Of a DNA stretch of 15,926 bases, positions 1 to 6,793 are shown piece by piece. This stretch comes from Anoxypelagibacter denitrificans (GTDB lineage Bacteria; Pseudomonadota; Alphaproteobacteria; Pelagibacterales; Pelagibacteraceae). Location: NCBI GenBank assembly GCA_017640265.1, contig JAGFVZ010000019.1, positions 1 through 15,926 on the forward strand, read 5' to 3'. Made by a program: the position numbers and the translations under genes. Numbering within the stretch: position 1 is the first letter of the stretch; each line of letters starts with the position of its first letter. The notes under the pieces are model-generated. The model searched no databases. It was not told the DNA's origin and saw only the letters and a program-made list of their open reading frames with translations.

Positions 1-15
1 ATTGGGATAATAATT

Positions 16-906
16 ATGGCTTTACCAACATACACGACAAAAGGACAAAGAGTTGGTTATTACACCTATCTGACTTACTGTGGACTAGTATTCTTTTTTC
101 TTATCGCTCCAATTTTTATTATTATTCCTTTGTCTTTTAATCAATCGCCCTTCTTTGGTTTTACTCCAGAAATGCTAAGACTGGATCCAGATGCATTTTC
201 TCTTCGATGGTACAGACAAATGCTGGGCATATGCAGAGAAGAAGACATCATTACAACTGTCTGCACTAACAAATGGATGGTAGGCACAGTAAATAGTTTT
301 TATATTGGATTATCCGCAACTTTTTTTGCAACAGCTTTGGGAACAATTGCAGCTCTGGGTTTGAGCAGACCAAACATGCCTTTTAAAGGCACAGTAATGG
401 CTTTGTTAATTTCTCCTATGATCGTTCCTTTAATTATTACAGCGGCAGGAATATTTTTCTTTTACGCAAAATTTGGATTGATAGGTACTTACACTGGACT
501 TATACTAGCTCATACAGCATTGGGAACACCATTTGTTGTTATAACCGTTACAGCAACTCTTACTGGATTTGATACGAATCTTACTCGCGCATCAGCAAGT
601 TTAGGCGCTGATCAGATGAAAACTTTTTTTAAGGTGATAATGCCACTCATTCTTCCCGGTGTAATTTCGGGGGCTTTGTTTGCATTTATTACTTCATTTG
701 ATGAAGTTGTCGTAGTTCTTTTCTTAGGAAGTGTTGAACAACAAACTATTCCTCGGCAAATGTGGGCCGGTATACGACAAGAGATAAGCCCGGTAATACT
801 TTGTATGGCAACCTGTCTTGTAGCTTTATCGATTATGTTATTAACATCAGTTGAATTATTGAGAAGAAGATCTGAACGACTACGCGGTATAAAATTACGC
901 AATTAA
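16..906 (+). CDS. potC: PotC-like ABC transporter inner-membrane permease (polyamine/betaine-type substrate)
   Basis: This is one of the two membrane permeases of a binding-protein-dependent importer of the spermidine/putrescine (PotABCD) class. The 296-aa protein has about six hydrophobic segments (near residues 20-40, 95-115, 125-150, 160-183, 212-232 and 262-283). It also has a clear EAA-type cytoplasmic loop at 191-210 (key residues LGAD, F204, P210), which docks on the ATPase. The loop between the first two helices (about 42-92) carries two cysteines, C73 and C83, and is predicted to be periplasmic. The ATG at 16 is the first start in the window. The frame is open to the window edge, so a slightly longer N-terminus cannot be excluded. 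A TAA at 8-10 in another frame could end an upstream permease gene. The binding protein and ATPase are not in view. Substrate is uncertain: the family also imports amino acids and quaternary amines, and the neighbouring methylamine genes make such a substrate possible. Its stop overlaps that of the convergent peptidase gene. Confidence 0.82.
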   Translation: MALPTYTTKGQRVGYYTYLTYCGLVFFFLIAPIFIIIPLSFNQSPFFGFTPEMLRLDPDAFSLRWYRQMLGICREEDIITTVCTNKWMVGTVNSFYIGLSATFFATALGTIAALGLSRPNMPFKGTVMALLISPMIVPLIITAAGIFFFYAKFGLIGTYTGLILAHTALGTPFVVITVTATLTGFDTNLTRASASLGADQMKTFFKVIMPLILPGVISGALFAFITSFDEVVVVLFLGSVEQQTIPRQMWAGIRQEISPVILCMATCLVALSIMLLTSVELLRRRSERLRGIKLRN

Positions 907-2093
907 ATCAATCTGTCTCTGAGATTAACGAGCATTTTCAAGCAAAGTTTTAACTGATCAAAAGTTACGTACTCGTCAATTGTATGAGCTTGCTTGATTG
1001 AACCAGGACCACAAACTACAGTGCTGATACCCAGTTCTTGAAACAAACCTGCTTCAGTTCCGAAGGAAATAGCCCCTCTTGAATTATCACCCGTTAAATT
1101 GCAAACAAGGTCGACAGCATCAGATTTTTCTACTTTATTAAAACCTATTGTTTCTCCAACCGTTTCTTTTTTTATATTAGCTTTTGGATAAACTTTTCTC
1201 ATCTCAGGTAACAAAGTTTCTTTTGCATAGGATTCGATATTTTGACTAATAAACTTTCCATCTTCGGGAGTTATTGGCCTAACCTCCCAATCAACGATAC
1301 ATTGGTCAGCAATTACGTTTGTGGACAACCCTCCGCTAATTTTTCCAATTTGTAAAGTTGAATACGGGGGAGTAAAAACCGAATCTCTTGGCTTTCTTTT
1401 TTTTAGTTCTTCTCGCAATTCCATTAATTTATTGGCATAACGAATTGCATATTCAATAGCGTTTACGCCATGTACAGGATCTGATGCGTGACCAGCCAGA
1501 CCGGTAAAATAAGTTTTATATTCATTGTACCCTTTATGTGCATGGATGGCTTTCATATCGGTGGGCTCACCAATTATGCAAACAGAGTAATTAACATTTC
1601 TTTTTTTCAATTCTTTTAACAATACAGGTGCGCCCAAACACGAAGTTTCTTCATCATAAGTGTATGAAAAATGAATTGGTTTCTTTAACTTTTGTTTAGC
1701 AAAAAGAGGCGCCATAACTAAGGTACAAGCAATAAATCCTTTCATATCACAAGATCCACGCCCATAAACTTTGTTGTCTTTTTCTTGAGCTATATATGGA
1801 TCGGAAGACCATTCATTAGATGAAGCAGGGACTACATCTGTGTGTCCAGATAAAATAATTCCTTCACTATTTAACTTTTCTTTTCCGTTGATTGTCGAGA
1901 ATAAATTGGCCTGTAATCCAGATTTATGAAAAGTTTTAAATGATGTAGCTCCAGATTCATTTAATTTTTTTTCACAATACTCGATTAATTTAAGATTTGA
2001 AGTACCTGACACTGTTTGAAATTTTATTAAATCAGCTAAAATCTTCAAAGTTTCTGGAAATACTTGATCAATTATATTCTTTTCCATGGTCAT
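903..2093 (-). CDS. argE: ArgE-type acetylornithine deacetylase / M20 metallo-deacylase
   Basis: This is a cytoplasmic zinc-dependent amidohydrolase of peptidase family M20. ArgE members hydrolyse N-acetyl-L-ornithine to ornithine and acetate. The family's metal and catalytic residues are all visible: H84 and D86 in SGHTDVVPA, D116 in GRGSCDMKG, the E148-E149 pair in YDEETS, E176 in GEPTD, and H370 near the C-terminus. H202 in GHAS is in the dimerisation-domain position. Its 396 aa is close to normal for ArgE. The ATG at 2093 is chosen, but a second in-frame ATG at 2087 (M3) is as good because neither has a clear Shine-Dalgarno sequence. It is the last gene of the minus-strand block, 88 bases downstream of the sarcosine-dehydrogenase-like gene, and may be co-transcribed with it. 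M20 enzymes vary in substrate, and the setting beside transporter and demethylase genes allows a catabolic deacylase instead of arginine synthesis. Confidence 0.8.
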   Translation of the reverse strand: MTMEKNIIDQVFPETLKILADLIKFQTVSGTSNLKLIEYCEKKLNESGATSFKTFHKSGLQANLFSTINGKEKLNSEGIILSGHTDVVPASSNEWSSDPYIAQEKDNKVYGRGSCDMKGFIACTLVMAPLFAKQKLKKPIHFSYTYDEETSCLGAPVLLKELKKRNVNYSVCIIGEPTDMKAIHAHKGYNEYKTYFTGLAGHASDPVHGVNAIEYAIRYANKLMELREELKKRKPRDSVFTPPYSTLQIGKISGGLSTNVIADQCIVDWEVRPITPEDGKFISQNIESYAKETLLPEMRKVYPKANIKKETVGETIGFNKVEKSDAVDLVCNLTGDNSRGAISFGTEAGLFQELGISTVVCGPGSIKQAHTIDEYVTFDQLKLCLKMLVNLRDRLI

Positions 2094-2181
2094 TTAAATG
2101 AAATAACAACATATATCATTACATCGAGGAAAACTAGATGGTCATGTACATACACAACTGGTTACACAGTTTTTTCTGTTA

Positions 2182-4632
2182 TTATTTTTTTAACATTACA
2201 TTATTTGGATCGTGAAGAGCTTTTGTTTGTAAATTTGCTTTATAAAGTTTTTGTTCAATTTCAATTGAAAAGTTATTTTCCGATAGATCTTTGTTTAGCG
2301 AAGATAAATTTACATAGCCAAAAACCATATTTTTTTTGTAATTAAATGAATAGTTTCCCGACGTTGTTCTTCCTACTATTTTATCGTTACAGTATATCGG
2401 TTCATCATGTAATACCAAAGGTGATCCCGGTTCGCTATTTTGAAGTGTAAACATGATTAACTTTTTCTGTAATTTTTTATCTTTTATTTTTAACAAAGAT
2501 TCCTTCCCAATAAAATTTTCTTTCTTTTTAAAACTAACAGCAAAACTCAATCCAGCCTCAAAAGGATTTTCTTCGGGCGACATATCATGTCCCCAGTGTA
2601 AAAATTTCTTTTCCATGCGCATTATGTCCATTGCATGAATTCCAGCATGACATAATTTATATTTTGGAGCATTGTTAATAATCGTTTGATAAATATTGTG
2701 AGCTTGATTCATTGGGATATAAAGTTCCCAACCCAATTCACCAACATATGACAATCTTTGTGCCCATAGTTTAACACTATTAATTTCTATATATTTTCCA
2801 GTAGCGAATGGAAATTGCTCAGTTGAGAAAATATTACCAGCCAAATCCATCATTAAGGATCTGCTATGAGGTCCCATAATTCCAAGGCAGGCATAATCTT
2901 CAGTCACATCTTTAAAACTTACATTTTTATTTAAATTGGATAAAACATGATGTTTGTCACGTGTTCGTGTACCTGACGAACAAATCATACGAAAATTGTC
3001 TTTACCTAAACAAGCAACGGTTAAGTCCGACTCTATACCGCCATTGTTGTTTAACATTTGGGTGTAAGTCGTTTTTCCCGGCTCATTCTTAATATTATTT
3101 GAACATATTTTTTGTAATTCTTGATGTGCATAATCTCCTTTTAAATCAAACTTAGCAAATGGAGTTAATTCAAAAAGCGCCACATATTTTCTGGCAGTTG
3201 TTGTTTCATATTCTGCTGCAGGATACCAATTTTGATAATTAAAACTGTATTCATATTGAGCCTTTTTATTATTGGTTGCATACCACATGGGTCTTTCAAA
3301 TCCCGCTACCGCTCCAAAACATGCTCCTGCCTCTTTTAATTCTTTATGATAAGGAAACAATTTTTGATTTCTTGAAGTTTTTAACTGTTTGTAAGGCCAG
3401 TGCATTGCATACAAATTACCTAAAGTTTCCGTCACTCTTTCCATAATAAATTTTCTTGATGAGTGAAATTTTTCAAAACGTCTAATATCTAAGCTAAATA
3501 AATCTTCTTGAACAAAACCCTTGGTCATCCAATCAGCCATGATTCTACCTGCGCCACCTGCAGTTACAATTCCGATACTATTAAAACCACAACAAACAAA
3601 AAAGTTTTTTACTTCTGGTGCTTCTCCTAGAAGACAATTTGTATCTGGAGTAAAAGACTCAGGACCTGAAAAAAATTTTCTAATACCAACTTTTGCTAAA
3701 GATGGAATTCTTTTTGTAGCTGCTGATAAATAAGGTTCAAAATGTTCAAAATCTTCTTGAAATTCACCAAAAGAAAAATCTTCAGGTATACGATCTTGAT
3801 TCCTGAATGCTGCTTTGGCGTTAGGTTCAAACAATCCCACTAAAAGCTTTCCAGCATCTTCTTTGATATATAAACAATTATTAAAATCACGCAAAGTTGG
3901 AAGGTTTTTATTAATTCCTTCTATAGGCTCAGTTATTATGTAAAAATGTTCATCAGGATACAAGGGGACACTAACCCCAACATCGGAAGCAATTTGACGT
4001 GACCACATACCCGATGCCAGAACAACATATTTACAGTCGATTTTTCCTTGTTGGCTATCAACACCCTCGATTTTTTTATTTTTAATAATAATTTTTTTTA
4101 CTGGGCATTTTTCAATTATATTCACTCCCTCCATTCGAGCCGCTTTCGCTAAAACGTTTGTAATCCCCACAGGATCTGCTTGACCATCCAAAGGCATATG
4201 AACTCCTCCAACAATATCGTCACTATTAATTATTGGATAAAGTTTTTTTATTTCATCTTTATTTAAAACGTTTACTTTAACGTCAAATAATTTTGCAGTT
4301 GAAGCCTGCCTCAAAAGTTCTTGGTGTCTTGATTTTGTAGTGGCTATAGAAATTGCACCGTTTTGTTTTAATCCCGTGGACAGTTCTGTTTTAACTTCTA
4401 ATTCTTTATATAGATCGAGAGAATATTTTCTTAGTTTTGTTACAGGAGCTGAAGCTCCAAGTTGCCCTATTAACCCTGCTGCGTGCCAAGTAGTTCCTGA
4501 GGTAAGTTGATCTCTCTCAAGTAAAACTACATCTTTCCATCCATATTTTGCTAAATGATAAGCTACCGAACATCCCGCTATTCCTCCCCCAATAATTACA
4601 ACACTTGCGTTTTGAGGTATTGATTTTTTCAT
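2182..4632 (-). CDS. Sarcosine-dehydrogenase-like FAD/folate demethylase
   Basis: This is a two-module flavoprotein of the dimethylglycine/sarcosine dehydrogenase family. These enzymes oxidise an N-methyl group and pass the carbon to tetrahydrofolate as 5,10-methylene-THF. The N-terminal half is a DAO-type FAD domain: the dinucleotide motif GGGIAG is at 15-20 and TWHAAG at 48-53. H50 aligns with the histidine that holds FAD covalently in mammalian DMGDH. The second half (about 430-815) is a GcvT-type folate domain with YVGELGWEL at 629-637 and a C-terminal barrel. In the folate site MLNNNGGIESDLT (526-538) keeps the catalytic-type aspartate D536, the pattern I associate with sarcosine dehydrogenase. 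Full length (816 aa), no break. Its ATG overlaps the EamA stop as ATGA and lacks a Shine-Dalgarno, suggesting translational coupling. Dimethylglycine or another N-methyl amine is the alternative substrate. An electron-transfer flavoprotein is the expected acceptor. Confidence 0.85.
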   Translation of the reverse strand: MKKSIPQNASVVIIGGGIAGCSVAYHLAKYGWKDVVLLERDQLTSGTTWHAAGLIGQLGASAPVTKLRKYSLDLYKELEVKTELSTGLKQNGAISIATTKSRHQELLRQASTAKLFDVKVNVLNKDEIKKLYPIINSDDIVGGVHMPLDGQADPVGITNVLAKAARMEGVNIIEKCPVKKIIIKNKKIEGVDSQQGKIDCKYVVLASGMWSRQIASDVGVSVPLYPDEHFYIITEPIEGINKNLPTLRDFNNCLYIKEDAGKLLVGLFEPNAKAAFRNQDRIPEDFSFGEFQEDFEHFEPYLSAATKRIPSLAKVGIRKFFSGPESFTPDTNCLLGEAPEVKNFFVCCGFNSIGIVTAGGAGRIMADWMTKGFVQEDLFSLDIRRFEKFHSSRKFIMERVTETLGNLYAMHWPYKQLKTSRNQKLFPYHKELKEAGACFGAVAGFERPMWYATNNKKAQYEYSFNYQNWYPAAEYETTTARKYVALFELTPFAKFDLKGDYAHQELQKICSNNIKNEPGKTTYTQMLNNNGGIESDLTVACLGKDNFRMICSSGTRTRDKHHVLSNLNKNVSFKDVTEDYACLGIMGPHSRSLMMDLAGNIFSTEQFPFATGKYIEINSVKLWAQRLSYVGELGWELYIPMNQAHNIYQTIINNAPKYKLCHAGIHAMDIMRMEKKFLHWGHDMSPEENPFEAGLSFAVSFKKKENFIGKESLLKIKDKKLQKKLIMFTLQNSEPGSPLVLHDEPIYCNDKIVGRTTSGNYSFNYKKNMVFGYVNLSSLNKDLSENNFSIEIEQKLYKANLQTKALHDPNNVMLKK

Positions 4633-5501
4633 AACTTTTTATCATTTTTTTTTGGTTTACTAAATAATATCATACCAATTCCAAATAATATAATTGCACC
4701 TCCAATAAATAGGCGTTTTGTTGGTTCTTCTCCTAAAAGTAAAATAGCTGCCAGTAAACCAGTAAGTGGTAGGCCCATAGTAACTATAGGCATAACTTTA
4801 TATATAGGGTTACGTTTTAATACGTAATACCAACAACCATATGTTATTGGCTGCATAATAAATCCTAAATAAATTACAATTATCCAACTATTGAAAGTTG
4901 CTGAAGATAAATAGTTAATTGTATTTCCATCAAAAATAGCTGATGCAATTATTAGTAGTGGACCAGAAAATAAAGCCATCCAAGCAACAAGACATAGTGG
5001 ATTAATTTTTTCAGTTAAAGGTTTTGTAAAACTTGTCCCAAGGACCCAAATAGCAGACCCTATAATTACAAGAATTGTACCAATAGATTTACCTTCTAAA
5101 TTTGGAGAACCGCTTAAAAGATATACTCCAATAAATGCAACTACTATTCCAATTACGCTTCTAGCGGTTGGTTTTTCTTTAAGTAAAAAATAAGCAAATA
5201 TAACACCAAAAGGAACTTCGGTTTGAACAAACAATATAGCTGACGAAGCATCAATTAAATTTAATCCTGAATATGTACAAGCGTATTGAAGGGTGTTGGC
5301 TATTAACGAAACTATAAATATTTTTTTAAGAAAACCTCTTGGTATTGGAAACCACCAAACTAATATTGCTGCAGCAATACTAAATCTTAGACCCATCAAT
5401 AAAAAAGGGGGGAAATGATCCATCGCTGGTTTAGCTATTACAAAACCAAAACCTAAAAAAATTGGAACTAATGCAGATAATAAAGTATCACGAAAATTCA
5501 T
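4629..5501 (-). CDS. EamA/DMT-superfamily permease
   Basis: This is a 290-aa, strongly hydrophobic inner-membrane protein of the drug/metabolite transporter superfamily. It has about ten helices arranged as two five-helix EamA repeats (roughly residues 5-135 and 148-282). Repeat hallmarks include the glycine/proline-rich FLGFGFVIAKPAMD segment near 16-29 and the FLLKEKPT end of the fourth helix of repeat one, echoed by LLLGEEPT in repeat two. A basic tail (KPKKNDKK) ends the protein. It lies 35 bases after the DmdA-like gene and overlaps the sarcosine-dehydrogenase-like gene by four bases, so it is very probably made with them. Placement suggests transport of a methylated substrate, or export of a product such as glycine or a methylamine. 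EamA substrates cannot be read from sequence. Confidence 0.85.
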   Translation of the reverse strand: MNFRDTLLSALVPIFLGFGFVIAKPAMDHFPPFLLMGLRFSIAAAILVWWFPIPRGFLKKIFIVSLIANTLQYACTYSGLNLIDASSAILFVQTEVPFGVIFAYFLLKEKPTARSVIGIVVAFIGVYLLSGSPNLEGKSIGTILVIIGSAIWVLGTSFTKPLTEKINPLCLVAWMALFSGPLLIIASAIFDGNTINYLSSATFNSWIIVIYLGFIMQPITYGCWYYVLKRNPIYKVMPIVTMGLPLTGLLAAILLLGEEPTKRLFIGGAIILFGIGMILFSKPKKNDKKL

Positions 5502-5536
5502 CCGTGATTCTCACAGATTTTATTTAGTAACATAAA

Positions 5537-6727
5537 TTATTTTATTGGAATTCTTTTTTTAGGGTCAAAGAAGGGTAGCCCTACTACTTTAGCTGTTAAA
5601 TTTCCGTAAGGTGACTTGATGTTCACTTCTGTACCAAGTTTGGTATATTCTATTGGAAGAAAAGCATAACCTATATTTTTCTTTAATCGAGGCGAATAAC
5701 ATTTTGAAGTAACGTAACCTATTTCCTTTTTGTCGTTTGTAACAGGCCAATGATCTGGCACAAAGTATCCTGGCGTGTATTTTTTAGGAACCACCTTAGT
5801 AATTGGATCACCTAGAATTTCTATTCCAACCAACTTTCTTTTTACTCCTTCTTTTTTAATTTTCTTTAAAGCTTCTTTACCAATAAAATCTGCTTCCATT
5901 TCAAGATCAACCAATCTGTCCATTCCAATTTCAAAAGGATTGTCTGTAACTCTCATATCTTGAAAGTATGAAAAAATTCCAGCTTCTACTCTTCTGATTT
6001 GTGATGGGCCAGTTGGGGCAATTTTATATTGTTTACCAGCAGCCATAATTTTTTCGTATAAGTCTGCACCACGTTTCTCATCCCGAAGATAAACCTCATA
6101 ACCAATCTCAGCACTCCAGCCTGTTCTTGAAACAACTACTGGTATTCCATTTAAATCTGTTTGCTTAAACCAGTAATATTTAAGATCATTAATCCATGAC
6201 CCAAACAAATCATTCATCAGGGCTTTTGACTTTGGTCCTTGAACCTGTAAAGGCGATACATCTGGTTCTCTAAGTTCAATATCGTATTTGTCTTTTCCTG
6301 CTACACCCATGGCCCAAAGCAAAAGGTCGCTATCGGAAATAGAAAACCAAAAATGATCTTCAGCTAATTTTAACATTATAGGATCGCTAAGAATTCCGCC
6401 CTGATAATTTGTATTTAAAACATACTTGCATTGATTAACCTGGCAGTTTGATAAATTTCTTGGTGTTAATAGTTGTGCAAATTTAGCTGCATCAGGCCCT
6501 TTAATTTCTAGCTGACGTTCAACCGCAACATCCCAGAGTGTAACATCATTAACCAGACTCCAAAAATCTTCCTCGGGAGTGTTGTAATAGACCGGAAAGT
6601 ACATATGATTGTATGTGGTATATTCCTTGCAACCCCATTTCAAAGTAGATTCAAAATATGGTGATTTTCTAATTCTAGTACCAAAACCCAAATATGGTTT
6701 TGGCGGAGCATCAGTTTTTATTGCCAT
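5537..6727 (-). CDS. DmdA-like GcvT-family tetrahydrofolate-dependent demethylase
   Basis: This is a 396-aa soluble protein with the GcvT aminomethyltransferase fold and no FAD domain. It resembles DMSP demethylase DmdA, which moves a methyl group from DMSP to THF, giving methylmercaptopropionate and 5-methyl-THF. Family marks seen are RIRKSPYF (18-25), YNHMY (39-43), DVAVERQ (66-72), LTPR (87-90), GGILSDP (110-116, D115 in the catalytic-Asp position of GcvT), SRTGWSAEIGYE (200-211), RRVEAGIFSY (245-254) and NPFEIG (263-268). A C-terminal barrel follows from about 283. The start is well supported: GGGGGAG at 6740-6734 lies six bases upstream of the ATG. It is longer than DmdA (about 370 aa), mainly through a loop near 305-328. 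DmdA-like paralogues of unproven function exist, and two N-demethylating dehydrogenases flank it, so glycine betaine or another onium compound is a real alternative to DMSP. I therefore give no symbol. Confidence 0.75.
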   Translation of the reverse strand: MAIKTDAPPKPYLGFGTRIRKSPYFESTLKWGCKEYTTYNHMYFPVYYNTPEEDFWSLVNDVTLWDVAVERQLEIKGPDAAKFAQLLTPRNLSNCQVNQCKYVLNTNYQGGILSDPIMLKLAEDHFWFSISDSDLLLWAMGVAGKDKYDIELREPDVSPLQVQGPKSKALMNDLFGSWINDLKYYWFKQTDLNGIPVVVSRTGWSAEIGYEVYLRDEKRGADLYEKIMAAGKQYKIAPTGPSQIRRVEAGIFSYFQDMRVTDNPFEIGMDRLVDLEMEADFIGKEALKKIKKEGVKRKLVGIEILGDPITKVVPKKYTPGYFVPDHWPVTNDKKEIGYVTSKCYSPRLKKNIGYAFLPIEYTKLGTEVNIKSPYGNLTAKVVGLPFFDPKKRIPIK

Positions 6728-6733
6728 GCATTT

Positions 6734-6740
6734 CTCCCCC
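6734..6740 (-). promoter_or_regulatory. Strong Shine-Dalgarno of the DmdA-like gene
   Basis: GGGGGAG on the minus strand lies six bases upstream of the ATG at 6727. It is the most G-rich ribosome-binding site in the window and fixes this start. A nearer ATG at 6731 is out of frame. Most other genes here have weak or no such motif, so this protein may be translated at a comparatively high rate. Confidence 0.6.
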
Positions 6741-6777
6741 GTAAAATTCGAAATATGCTTTATTTCATTTTAATTGT

Positions 6778-6793
6778 CTAACGGATTCGTTAG
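6778..6793 (-). other. Small inverted repeat over the stop codon of the dimethylglycine-dehydrogenase-like gene
   Basis: CTAACG and CGTTAG form a perfect 6-bp stem with a 4-base loop, spanning the TAA at 6792-6790. No run of U follows on the minus-strand transcript, so it does not look like an intrinsic terminator. It could be an mRNA-stability or processing hairpin between two genes of the operon, or chance. Confidence 0.3.

Noticed and set aside
612..902. 96-codon minus-strand frame inside the PotC-like gene
   Set aside because: It lies fully antisense to a well-supported permease, and its translation has no recognisable domain.
2094..2181. Riboswitch before argE (SAM- or glycine-type considered)
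   Set aside because: The 88-base gap shows only a 4-bp stem (ACAG/CTGT) and no conserved riboswitch core that I recognise.
2064..2345. 93-codon plus-strand frame across the argE/SARDH-like gap
   Set aside because: It overlaps both flanking genes antisense, has no ribosome-binding site and has a low-complexity composition set by the opposite strand.
2453..2638. Short plus-strand frames inside the two dehydrogenase genes and the DmdA-like gene (also 3521-3733 and 5775-5963)
   Set aside because: All are antisense to intact family-typical proteins and have no start signals.
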